NCBI GenBank assembly: GCA_034431815.1
Contig: DAOUCS010000145.1
Location: forward strand, 1-5,288
Length of the DNA: 5,288 bases
Origin: HRBIN29 sp034431815
GTDB lineage: Bacteria; Chloroflexota; Dehalococcoidia; Tepidiformales; Tepidiformaceae
Reading direction: 5' to 3'
The position numbers and the translations under genes were made by a program. Positions 1-4,854 of this stretch are shown one piece after another. The notes under the pieces are model-generated. The model did no database searches and was not told where the DNA came from. It saw only the letters and a program-made list of their open reading frames with translations. Within the stretch, counting starts at the first letter, position 1, and the number at the start of each line of letters is the position of its first letter.

Positions 1-263
1 AGACCGAGGGCGCCCTCGGCGAGGGCGGCGTCGATGGCCGCCTCGAGGCGCTCCCGTTCAGCGCGGAAGGGCTCGCCGAGGCGCTCGTCCTCCCCAGCGA
101 ACTCGGCGACGGCAGCAGCCAGCGCCTCCTTCGCGACCGTGCGCGCTGCGGGCGGGCCCCCGGCAGCAGCCTGCCGAAGGTCGAGCGTCGCCGTGAGCAC
201 CGGCCTGTCGCCGGGCTCGAATTCGAGGAGAAACCGGCGGAATCCATCGAGCGTACCGGCCAT
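1..263 (-). CDS. Partial gene, N-terminal 87 aa; possible bacterial eRF1-like (baeRF/VLRF1-type) protein
   Basis: The reading frame is open from an ATG at 263 to the window edge, so only the N-terminus is seen. It starts MAGTLDGFRRFLLEF and continues with PVLTATLDLRQ at about residues 21-31. A long charged helix follows, with ERLGEPFRAERERLEAAI at about 60-77. A short strand of the form 'vLTlyLDlr' followed by a helical segment rich in R and E resembles the N-terminus of bacterial archaeo-eukaryotic release-factor-like proteins (baeRF/VLRF1), which are thought to act on stalled ribosomes. That is recognition by pattern only; the diagnostic central domain lies outside the window. The start is well supported: GGAGGTG sits 7 nt upstream (271-277). 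The gene is divergent from the DUF542 operon across a 182-bp gap. Confidence is high that this is a real gene and moderate to low on the family. Confidence 0.6.
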   Translation of the reverse strand, partial: MAGTLDGFRRFLLEFEPGDRPVLTATLDLRQAAAGGPPAARTVAKEALAAAVAEFAGEDERLGEPFRAERERLEAAIDAALAEGALG

Positions 264-270
264 CGCCTTC

Positions 271-277
271 CACCTCC
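271..277 (-). promoter_or_regulatory. Ribosome binding site of the partial left-edge gene
   Basis: On the minus strand this reads GGAGGTG, a near-perfect match to the anti-SD sequence, with a 7-nt spacer to the ATG at 263. It fixes the start of a gene whose other end is outside the window and rules out the overlapping frame starting at 273. Confidence 0.75.
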
Positions 278-328
278 GATGTGATGCGGCGGGCCGCGCT
301 GCACCCGCGCCCGCCGCTGTCAGCCTCC

Positions 329-358
329 AGTGTACGCCCGCCTCGGCGAGCGGCCTAA
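329..358 (-). promoter_or_regulatory. Candidate promoter for the leftward gene
   Basis: Read on the minus strand, TACACT (334-329) matches the sigma-70 -10 consensus at 4 of 6 positions. TTAGGC (358-353) could be a weak -35 with an 18-bp spacer. Transcription would begin near 320-322 and leave a leader of roughly 58 nt that contains the GGAGGTG SD. The -35 lies inside the left arm of the inverted repeat at 351-386, so a protein bound there could block this promoter. Assigned by eye. Confidence 0.35.
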
Positions 359-386
359 CGGCCCGCAGGAGACGGCCGTTTGGCCG
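351..386. repeat. Imperfect inverted repeat, possible operator, in the divergent promoter region
   Basis: The left arm CGGCCTAACGGCC (351-363) and right arm GGCCGTTTGGCCG (374-386) pair at 12 of 13 positions, with the only mismatch T356/T381. They are separated by a 10-nt loop (364-373). Each arm is itself GGCC-N4-GGCC, and the arm starts are about 22 bp apart, close to two helical turns, so two dimers could bind one face of the DNA. There is no T-tract on either strand, so it does not look like an intrinsic terminator. Its place between divergent genes suggests a regulator binding site shared by both; this is inference. Confidence 0.5.
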
Positions 387-397
387 GGCATGATGCG

Positions 398-403
398 TAG
401 GAT
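398..403 (+). promoter_or_regulatory. Candidate -10 box of the DUF542-DUF2249 operon
   Basis: TAGGAT, inside GTAGGATTCC, matches the -10 consensus at 4 of 6 and resembles boxes before the genes at 1173, 1843 and 2635. Transcription would start near 410-412, giving a leader of about 35 nt with the GAGGAG SD at 431-436. No convincing -35 is visible. CATACT at 409-414 is an equally plausible alternative. Confidence 0.28.
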
Positions 404-430
404 TCCTTCATACTCTTGCCGAGTCCCGTC

Positions 431-436
431 GAGGAG
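431..436 (+). promoter_or_regulatory. Ribosome binding site deciding the DUF542 start
   Basis: GAGGAG lies 9 nt before ATG 446. It falls inside the longer frame that could start at TTG 416, so it argues that 446 is the true start and that the first ten codons of the longer frame are leader. Confidence 0.6.
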
Positions 437-445
437 CGAAGCGCG

Positions 446-868
446 ATGGCGAACCTCTCTGGTATGACGCTCGAGGCCATCACCCGCCGCTGGCCTGGCA
501 CCGCCGAGGTGCTGGAGGCGCATGGGCTCGACCTCTGCTGCGGCGGCAGCCGCACGCTGGCCGAAGCCGCCCAGGAGCACGGTTTGCCCCTTGTGCCGCT
601 CCTGGAGCGGCTGCGGGCGGCCGGCGCCGACGAGGGCAACGAGAAGGTGCTGGATGTGCGGGCCATGCCGCCCGCCCAGCGCCACCCGGCCATCTTCGCC
701 ACCTTCGAGGCCCTCGCCCCCGGCGAGTCCTTCCTCCTGGTGAACGATCACGACCCGAAGCCGCTCTTCTACCAGTTCCAAGCGGAGCGTTCTGGCCAGT
801 TCGAATGGACGCCGCTGGAGACCGGCCCCGAGCGGTGGGTCATCCGCATCGGGAAGCGGGCGGGATGA
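446..868 (+). CDS. DUF542-DUF2249 two-domain protein (ScdA/RIC-like N-terminus)
   Basis: A 140-aa protein. Residues 7-60 form a DUF542 domain, the N-terminal module of the ScdA/YtfE (RIC) iron-sulfur repair proteins. Its hallmark double cysteine is present in GLDLCCGGS (Cys31-Cys32). Residues 67-137 form a DUF2249 domain: LDVR near 69-72, RHPAIFATFEAL at 79-90, NDHDPKPLFYQF at 100-111 and GPERWVIRIG at 127-136. The di-iron hemerythrin domain that follows DUF542 in RIC proteins is absent, so classical RIC chemistry is not expected. The Cys pair and His80/His102 could bind metal or sulfur; that is inference. I chose ATG 446 over an in-frame TTG at 416 because GAGGAG (431-436) lies 9 nt upstream and the family begins close to the DUF542 helix. 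It overlaps the next gene by 4 bp. Probably soluble and cytoplasmic, with a possible role in redox or nitrosative stress or respiration. Confidence 0.88.
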   Translation: MANLSGMTLEAITRRWPGTAEVLEAHGLDLCCGGSRTLAEAAQEHGLPLVPLLERLRAAGADEGNEKVLDVRAMPPAQRHPAIFATFEALAPGESFLLVNDHDPKPLFYQFQAERSGQFEWTPLETGPERWVIRIGKRAG

Positions 869-1119
869 CGGCGCGATTCGTTACCCTCGACGTCCGCGAT
901 GACCTGCGGGAGGGGCGGGAGCCGTTCCCGCGCATCATGGCTGCGGTGCGGAACCTGGAGCCGGACGAGGGGCTCGAGCTGTACGCGACCTTCGAGCCGC
1001 GGCCGCTCTACGCGGCGATGGCCGAGCTGGGCTTCGATGCCGCAGCCGAACCGCTCCCGGAGGGGGACTGGAGGGTGCGGTTCGTTCGCCGCCGCTCGGA
1101 AACGGAGCCTGCGCGGTAG
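865..1119 (+). CDS. Stand-alone DUF2249 protein
   Basis: An 84-aa single-domain protein. It carries the full DUF2249 pattern: VTLDVRDDLREGREPFPRI at residues 6-24, LEPDEGLELYATFEPRPLY at 31-49, LGF at 55-57, and a closing strand WRVRFVRR at 69-76. Compared with the DUF2249 domain of the upstream gene, it keeps the ELYATFEPRPLY form rather than NDHDPKPLFYQF, so the two are diverged paralogous domains rather than a recent duplication. The start ATG overlaps the upstream TGA as ATGA (865-868), implying translational coupling. A longer in-frame reading from 805 would sit within the upstream gene and lacks support. DUF2249 is a small alpha/beta domain of uncertain function, often encoded near hemerythrin, nitrite or nitric oxide metabolism genes. 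No cysteines are present, so a persulfide carrier role through its own Cys is unlikely. Confidence 0.87.
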   Translation: MTARFVTLDVRDDLREGREPFPRIMAAVRNLEPDEGLELYATFEPRPLYAAMAELGFDAAAEPLPEGDWRVRFVRRRSETEPAR

Positions 1120-1157
1120 CGGGAGCCTCAGCCCCTGCGCAGCCCAGCGCGGAGGAG

Positions 1158-1163
1158 TAGAGT
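1158..1163 (+). promoter_or_regulatory. Candidate -10 box giving a leaderless mRNA for the GNAT gene
   Basis: TAGAGT lies 9 nt before ATG 1173, so transcription would start at or within about 3 nt of the start codon. No good -35 is seen. The TAG of the box (1158-1160) is an in-frame stop, so no start upstream of it is possible. A GGAGGAG at 1151-1157 is 15 nt from the ATG, too far for an efficient SD, and would lie outside a leaderless transcript. Confidence 0.45.
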
Positions 1164-1172
1164 GTCCGCGGG

Positions 1173-1814
1173 ATGTCCGGCATTCCGCCGTATCCGGCGG
1201 CGCTCGAAGGGGAAGGGCTCGTCCTCCGGCCCTGGGACGAGGAGCTGGTGGCGCAAATGGCGAGGTGGGGCGAACGGGGCTTCCCCTACCACGCCTTCGA
1301 TCTGGGCCACCTGCGCGACCCCGAGGCGGCGCGGGCCGCCTTGGAGCGGGCGCGGGCGGCGCGACCCCACCGCCACTTCGTGGCCTGCGAAGGCGGCATC
1401 GCGGTGGGACGGGTTTCGGTGAACCTGGAGGACCCCGCCAGCCTCTACCTCTGGTCGGTGCACGTGCCACCGGAGCATGAAGGACGGGGGGTGTGCCGGC
1501 GGATGCTCGCCGTGCTGATGCGCTGGCTCGAGGCCGAGGTTCCAGGCCGGAGCTTCGTGCTCACCACCAACAGCTTTGCCGAGCGCGCTCACCGCGCCTA
1601 CCGGGCCCTCGGGTTCACCGTGGAATCGGAACGGTGGCAGTTCGACCCCGACCTGGCAGCGGGAATGTGGCGGGCCAGCGCGGAGCAGCGCGAGGCGCTG
1701 GCCGGACACGTGCGGTTCGAGAACGGACGCTGGGAGGTGCGTGTCTTCGTGATGCGGCGCCTTCCCGGGACGCCGATGCGCATCGGCCCGGGGCTCGGGG
1801 CCGCTGCGCCCTGA
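1173..1814 (+). CDS. GNAT-family N-acetyltransferase
   Basis: A 213-aa protein with a GNAT (Gcn5-related) acetyl-CoA-dependent acyltransferase fold. The N-terminal strand GEGLVLRPWDEE is at 13-24, and a central strand pair covers FVACEGGIAVGRVSV (69-83) and LYLWSVHVPP (91-100). The acetyl-CoA pyrophosphate loop EHEGRGVCRRML (101-112) is followed by a long helix. Motif B is RAYRALGFTVES (141-152). The loop fits the family pattern (Q/R)xxGxG/A except that Glu replaces the first residue, which is common. The C-terminal 50 residues, including VRFENGRWEVRVFVMRR (180-196), form an extra strand region; its last 17 residues look low-complexity. The substrate cannot be told. The start is fixed by an in-frame TAG at 1158-1160. 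The gene is 53 bp after the DUF2249 gene and 28 bp before the membrane-protein gene, but likely has its own promoter. Confidence 0.88.
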   Translation: MSGIPPYPAALEGEGLVLRPWDEELVAQMARWGERGFPYHAFDLGHLRDPEAARAALERARAARPHRHFVACEGGIAVGRVSVNLEDPASLYLWSVHVPPEHEGRGVCRRMLAVLMRWLEAEVPGRSFVLTTNSFAERAHRAYRALGFTVESERWQFDPDLAAGMWRASAEQREALAGHVRFENGRWEVRVFVMRRLPGTPMRIGPGLGAAAP

Positions 1815-1828
1815 GGGCACGGCCGACG

Positions 1829-1834
1829 TATGAT
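1829..1834 (+). promoter_or_regulatory. Candidate -10 box giving a leaderless mRNA for the membrane protein
   Basis: TATGAT matches the -10 consensus at 5 of 6 positions. It ends 8 nt before ATG 1843, so the transcript would begin at or next to the start codon. An in-frame TGA at 1831-1833, inside the box, excludes any earlier start, and the bases between (TTCGTGGC) contain no SD. No clear -35 is visible. Confidence 0.5.
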
Positions 1835-1842
1835 TTCGTGGC

Positions 1843-2571
1843 ATGCGGCGGCTGCGCGAGCTGGAGTGGGAAGCGGTCGCGGGCATCGTCGCCGCCGCCG
1901 CGGCGCTGGTGCTCCACCTGCTCCACGTCGCGGAGGAGGGCCTGCTGCTGGCGGTGGCGCTTGTCATCCTCGCGCTCCTCTTGCTGCGCGACCTGCGCCG
2001 GGAGCCGCGCGAGGAGCGGCAGTTCGAGCACATGGAGGCTGAATTTCGCGCGGGTCTCGACCGCCTGGAGCGTCAGATACGGCCCGCGGATGCCGTGCTG
2101 ATCGGCCCCCAGGCCCTGCGGCGCTTCAGCCAGCAGTTCGCCGCCCGAGCTCATGGAGAGATGGTGTGGTTCAACGTCTGCCTCGCGATCTTCCGAACGC
2201 AGGAACTCTTCGACGTGCTGCTCAGGCCGGCGGTGGATAGCCCCCGTGTCACGTCCATCCGCTTCGTCCTCGACCCGCGGGACCGCGACCTGTGGGATGC
2301 CCACGTCGCTCCGAAACTGGAATCGTGCGAGGGGCGACGGAAGGTCCAGCCGCCGCTGTGGGTGGCCATCGACGAACCGGTCTCGTTCGTTCTGGCGGAG
2401 ACTCCGGCAGGAGGAACGGAAGCCCAGCTCAGCTTCTGGGGCGAGCCGTTCATGTCGCGCGAGACCGGCGCCGACATCCCCCGCTACCTCTTCCATGTGC
2501 ACGCCCGCTCCGAGCTCATCCAGCGTTTGGCCGATATGGAGCGAGCCTACCGGCTGAGGGCGCGCTTCTGA
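1843..2571 (+). CDS. Two-helix membrane-anchored protein of unknown function
   Basis: A 242-aa protein I do not recognise by name. Residues 11-29 (AVAGIVAAAAALVLHLLHV) and 33-48 (GLLLAVALVILALLLL) are two hydrophobic helices with a very short turn. Basic residues at the N-terminus (MRRLR) and after helix 2 (RDLRREPREER) place both ends in the cytoplasm. Residues 52-80 are a charged amphipathic helix, probably a coiled coil. A soluble alpha/beta domain follows (85-242) with strands SIRFVLDPRDRDLW (138-151), PVSFVLAE (179-186) and AQLSFWGEPFM (194-204), and a final segment DIPRYLFHVHARSELIQRL (211-229). The pattern recalls degenerate phospholipase-D-like domains, but no HxKxxxxD motif is present, so catalysis is unlikely and the fold is a guess. 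A membrane-tethered sensor or scaffold role is possible. The start at ATG 1843 is fixed by an in-frame TGA 12 nt upstream. Confidence 0.82.
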   Translation: MRRLRELEWEAVAGIVAAAAALVLHLLHVAEEGLLLAVALVILALLLLRDLRREPREERQFEHMEAEFRAGLDRLERQIRPADAVLIGPQALRRFSQQFAARAHGEMVWFNVCLAIFRTQELFDVLLRPAVDSPRVTSIRFVLDPRDRDLWDAHVAPKLESCEGRRKVQPPLWVAIDEPVSFVLAETPAGGTEAQLSFWGEPFMSRETGADIPRYLFHVHARSELIQRLADMERAYRLRARF

Positions 2572-2597
2572 GCGCTCGCCTGCTTCGCCGAGGCCGG

Positions 2598-2603
2598 TAG
2601 ACT
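2598..2603 (+). promoter_or_regulatory. Candidate -10 box of the CorA-family gene
   Basis: TAGACT, within GTAGACTTCGCGGC, matches the -10 consensus at 4 of 6. The surrounding bases closely resemble the box before the gene at 1843 (GTATGATTTCGTGGC). Transcription would start near 2610-2612, leaving a leader of about 24 nt with the SD at 2622-2628. No clear -35 is seen. Confidence 0.4.
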
Positions 2604-2621
2604 TCGCGGCACGAACCGGGC

Positions 2622-2628
2622 GAGGAGG
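2622..2628 (+). promoter_or_regulatory. Ribosome binding site of the CorA-family gene
   Basis: GAGGAGG lies 6 nt before ATG 2635 and selects it over a second in-frame ATG at 2659. This SD-led start contrasts with the two upstream genes, which have none in the expected place. Confidence 0.7.
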
Positions 2629-2634
2629 TCAGCG

Positions 2635-3636
2635 ATGCAGGCCGAGGGGACAACCGGAATGGGCGAAATCCGCACGCGGTGCTACTGCGGCGGCGAACTC
2701 CAGGACGAGGGATTCCCGCTCTCGGAGGTCTCGGAAGCTCTGGCGCAGGGGGACACGGTGGTATGGGCCGACCTCGCCGGACCCTCCGCCGCCCAGCTCC
2801 ACGAGATCGCCGCGGAGCTCGGGCTCCACGAGCTGGCCGTGGAAGACGCGGTCGGCCGTCACCAGCGCCCCAAGCTGGACCGCTACCCCACGCACCTCTT
2901 CGTCTCGACGCGGGCCGTGCGGCTGGACGCGGCCTCGCGCGAACTACTGGAAACCGAGGTCGACGCGTTCGTGGGGCCGCGCTGGCTCGTGACCGTGCGC
3001 AAGGGCGCGCCGTTCGACATCGAGCCGGTGCTGCAGCGGTGGGCAAGCTCGCCAGGCCTCCTGACGTACGGCGTGCCGTTCCTCCTGTACGGCGTCATCG
3101 ACGTCGTGGTGGAAACGTACTTCGACGCCGCGGAGGCGTTCGACGAGTACTACGACGCCGTGAGCGAGCAGCTGTTCAGCCGTCAGCGGCTCGACCTGGA
3201 GCAGCAGCGTGAGTGGTTCGAGATGCGTCAGGCGCTGGTGCGCTTCCATCGCCTCGCCTTCGCGATGCGCGAGGCCGTGGGCAGCCTTATCCGCCGCGAG
3301 GGCGCCCTCATCCCGGAGCAGCTGGCGCCCTACTACCAGGACGTCTACGACCACATCCTTCGGGCGAGCGAGACCGCCGACTCCCTCCGCGACCTGGTGG
3401 CCACGCTGGTGGAGACGAGCCTGAGCTTGCGGGACTACCGTCAGAACCAGATCGTGAAGAAGGTGAGCAGCTGGGCGGCGATTCTGGCCGTGCCCGCGCT
3501 CATCACCGGCTACTACGGCATGAACGTCCCGTATCCCGGCTCGGGCGATGCCTCCGGGGTTTTGTCGGCCACGGCGCTGATGGCCGGGTCATCGGCAGCG
3601 CTGTATGCGCTCTTCCGGCGCCTCGAATGGCTCTAG
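2635..3636 (+). CDS. corA: CorA-family magnesium/divalent cation transporter
   Basis: A 333-aa protein, full length for the family. CorA pentamers carry Mg2+ (also Co2+ or Ni2+) across the inner membrane. The N-terminal cytoplasmic alpha/beta domain spans about 1-155, including VVWADLAGPS (42-51), LGLHELAVEDA (62-72) and RPKLDRYPTHLFV (78-90), all typical CorA landmarks. A long stalk helix region rich in Q, E and R covers about 160-275. TM1 is about 278-294 and ends in the selectivity signature YGMN (294-297). TM2 is about 307-326, followed by a basic cytoplasmic tail RRLEWL. The periplasmic loop after GMN is VPYPGSGDASG rather than the MPEL type of E. coli CorA; this short form is common in high-GC Gram-positive and Chloroflexota relatives. 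A CYC pair near the N-terminus (Cys16, Cys18) is unusual. The gene converges on the FNR gene with only 10 bp between stop codons. Ion specificity cannot be read from sequence. Confidence 0.93.
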   Translation: MQAEGTTGMGEIRTRCYCGGELQDEGFPLSEVSEALAQGDTVVWADLAGPSAAQLHEIAAELGLHELAVEDAVGRHQRPKLDRYPTHLFVSTRAVRLDAASRELLETEVDAFVGPRWLVTVRKGAPFDIEPVLQRWASSPGLLTYGVPFLLYGVIDVVVETYFDAAEAFDEYYDAVSEQLFSRQRLDLEQQREWFEMRQALVRFHRLAFAMREAVGSLIRREGALIPEQLAPYYQDVYDHILRASETADSLRDLVATLVETSLSLRDYRQNQIVKKVSSWAAILAVPALITGYYGMNVPYPGSGDASGVLSATALMAGSSAALYALFRRLEWL

Positions 3637-3646
3637 GACCGCCCGC

Positions 3647-4753
3647 TCAGCCGGTGCGCGCGGCAGCGAGTTCGCTGGAATGGCCCGGGAAGAGCCGAGC
3701 GGCAGGGTCGAGGTACCGCCGGGCGTGGCTCACCGCCTGGGCCGCCTGCGCGTAGCCGACAACGAGCAGCCCCCAGCGCTCCCGGCGCTCGGCGAACTTC
3801 GGCGTGGGGATACTGATGGCGCCGCTTCCGCCTTCCACGCGCTGCTCGGGGGGAAGCTCGAGCTTCTGGAGGTAGGTCAGCTCGGTTACGTCGCCCGCGG
3901 CGAAGACGCCGGGAATATTGGTAGCCATGCCGGGATCCACCGCCACGTGCCGGCCGGCGGCATCGAGCTCGAGCCCCCACGTCCGCAGCGCGCCGAGGTC
4001 GGCCTCGAAACCGAGGGCGAAGATGACGTCGTCGACTTCGAGACGCTCCTCTTCCCCGGTGCGATTGTTCACGATGGTGACCGCCTGCAGACGGCCCCCG
4101 GCGTGTTCGACCGCCTTCACTTCGCGGAAGAGCTTCACCGCGACCGGCGAGGCGAGGAGCTCGCGCACCGAGGCTTCGTGGGCGCGGAACGCGTCGCGGC
4201 GGTGGATGAGCGTGACGGCCGCGGCCCGGCCGCGAAGTGCGAGGGCCCAGTCGACCGCACTGTCGCCCCCGCCCACGACGAGGACACGGCGGCCGCGGAA
4301 GGTTTCGAGGTCGCGCACGAAGTAGTGGATGCCGGGGCTCCCCGGCTCGGTGCCGGGAATGCCGAGCTGTTTCGGTGTGAAGGCGCCGATCCCCGCAGCG
4401 ACGATGACCGCGCGGGAGCGGTGCTCGCCCCGGTCGGTGAGGAGGAGGAAGCCCTCATCGGTGCGGTGGAGCTCCTTCGCCTCCTCTTCGAAGCGGAAGA
4501 CCGGTTCGCCGAAGGTGAACGCCTGCCGGTAGAGGGCGCTGGCCAGGTCGCGGGCGAGGATTTCGGGGTAGCCGGGGGAGTCGTAGATGTACTTATCGGG
4601 GTAGAGGACGGTCAGCTGGCCGCCAGGCGTGGGCAGCCGTTCGATGACCTTCACCGACATCCCGCGCATGCCCGCGCAAAAGGCGGCGAAGAGTCCGGTG
4701 GGCCCTGCGCCGATGATGGTGAGGTCGAAGAGCCGGCTGTCGTCCTGCGCCAT
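3647..4753 (-). CDS. Ferredoxin--NADP+ reductase, type 2 (thioredoxin reductase-like)
   Basis: A 368-aa FAD enzyme transferring electrons between NADPH and ferredoxin or flavodoxin in the cytoplasm. The FAD-binding motif is TIIGAGPTGLFAAF (12-25), followed by LPTPGGQLTVLYPDKYIYDSPGYP in parts (40-63), a signature of type-2 FNRs of the B. subtilis YumC group. Tyr51 matches the residue known to stack on the flavin ring. The NADPH site is VLVVGGGDSAVDWAL (157-171) with the phosphate-binding HRRDAFRAHE (184-193). FAAGDVT (284-290) closes the FAD site. Thioredoxin reductase's CxxC is absent, which separates it from TrxB. The C-terminal tail LFPGHSSELAAARTG holds the aromatic/His positions that cover the other flavin face in the family. 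ATG 4753 was chosen because AGGAGGT (4759-4765) lies 5 nt upstream and homologues start about 10 residues before the FAD motif. A longer in-frame extension to 5110 is antisense-shadow noise over the DUF488 gene. Its electron acceptor is not encoded here. Confidence 0.93.
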   Translation of the reverse strand: MAQDDSRLFDLTIIGAGPTGLFAAFCAGMRGMSVKVIERLPTPGGQLTVLYPDKYIYDSPGYPEILARDLASALYRQAFTFGEPVFRFEEEAKELHRTDEGFLLLTDRGEHRSRAVIVAAGIGAFTPKQLGIPGTEPGSPGIHYFVRDLETFRGRRVLVVGGGDSAVDWALALRGRAAAVTLIHRRDAFRAHEASVRELLASPVAVKLFREVKAVEHAGGRLQAVTIVNNRTGEEERLEVDDVIFALGFEADLGALRTWGLELDAAGRHVAVDPGMATNIPGVFAAGDVTELTYLQKLELPPEQRVEGGSGAISIPTPKFAERRERWGLLVVGYAQAAQAVSHARRYLDPAARLFPGHSSELAAARTG

Positions 4754-4758
4754 GGGAA

Positions 4759-4765
4759 ACCTCCT
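4759..4765 (-). promoter_or_regulatory. Ribosome binding site of the ferredoxin-NADP+ reductase gene
   Basis: On the minus strand this reads AGGAGGT, an ideal SD, 5 nt from ATG 4753. It decides against the much longer open frame that continues upstream to 5110. Confidence 0.8.
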
Positions 4766-4812
4766 GCGCCGTCTCCCTTCAGTTTCGGCAAGGCGGGGCG
4801 CTCCGTGGAGGA

Positions 4813-4843
4813 CCGACCGGCCGGCAGCGGCGGGCCCGGTCGG
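4813..4843. repeat. Inverted repeat between DUF488 and FNR genes
   Basis: CCGACCGG (4813-4820) and CCGGTCGG (4836-4843) are exact reverse complements, 8 bp each, around a 15-nt loop. It lies 12 nt past the DUF488 stop codon, in the 101-bp gap before the FNR gene. It could end or attenuate DUF488 transcription as a GC-rich hairpin, but no T-tract follows on the minus strand, so an intrinsic terminator is unproven. An operator upstream of the FNR gene is the alternative. The rest of the gap shows a TTGCCG (4791-4786, minus) but no convincing -10. Confidence 0.35.
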
Positions 4844-4854
4844 CCGTTCCGAGG

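Larger units (their letters stand above)
264..445. other. Divergent intergenic region (182 bp)
   Basis: This is the gap between the leftward partial gene and the rightward DUF542 operon. It holds the leftward SD (271-277), a candidate leftward promoter (329-358), the inverted repeat (351-386), a candidate rightward -10 (398-403) and the rightward SD (431-436). I see no convincing small ORF, tRNA or riboswitch-like fold. Confidence 0.7.

Noticed and set aside
351..386. Reading the inverted repeat as a transcription terminator
   Set aside because: No T-tract follows on either strand, and it lies between divergent starts, not after a gene end.
34..393. A plus-strand 119-codon frame and a 71-codon minus-strand frame (58-273) near the left edge
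   Set aside because: Both are low-complexity Arg/Ser/Ala frames overlapping the minus-strand gene starting at 263, which alone has an SD and normal protein composition.
769..2502. Three long minus-strand frames (769-1470, 1128-2033, 1615-2502)
   Set aside because: They are antisense to the DUF2249, GNAT and membrane-protein genes, overlap each other, and have biased Arg/Pro/Ala composition with no motif or SD.
1843..2571. Reading the membrane protein and its neighbours as a defence system
   Set aside because: The two-helix anchor plus soluble domain superficially recalls membrane effectors, but there is no cyclase, nuclease, ATPase or toxin-antitoxin partner, and the neighbours look like housekeeping genes.
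3637..3646. A bidirectional terminator between the convergent corA and FNR genes
   Set aside because: Only 10 bp separate the stop codons and I see no hairpin with T-tract there; termination must occur inside one of the opposing genes or by another mechanism.
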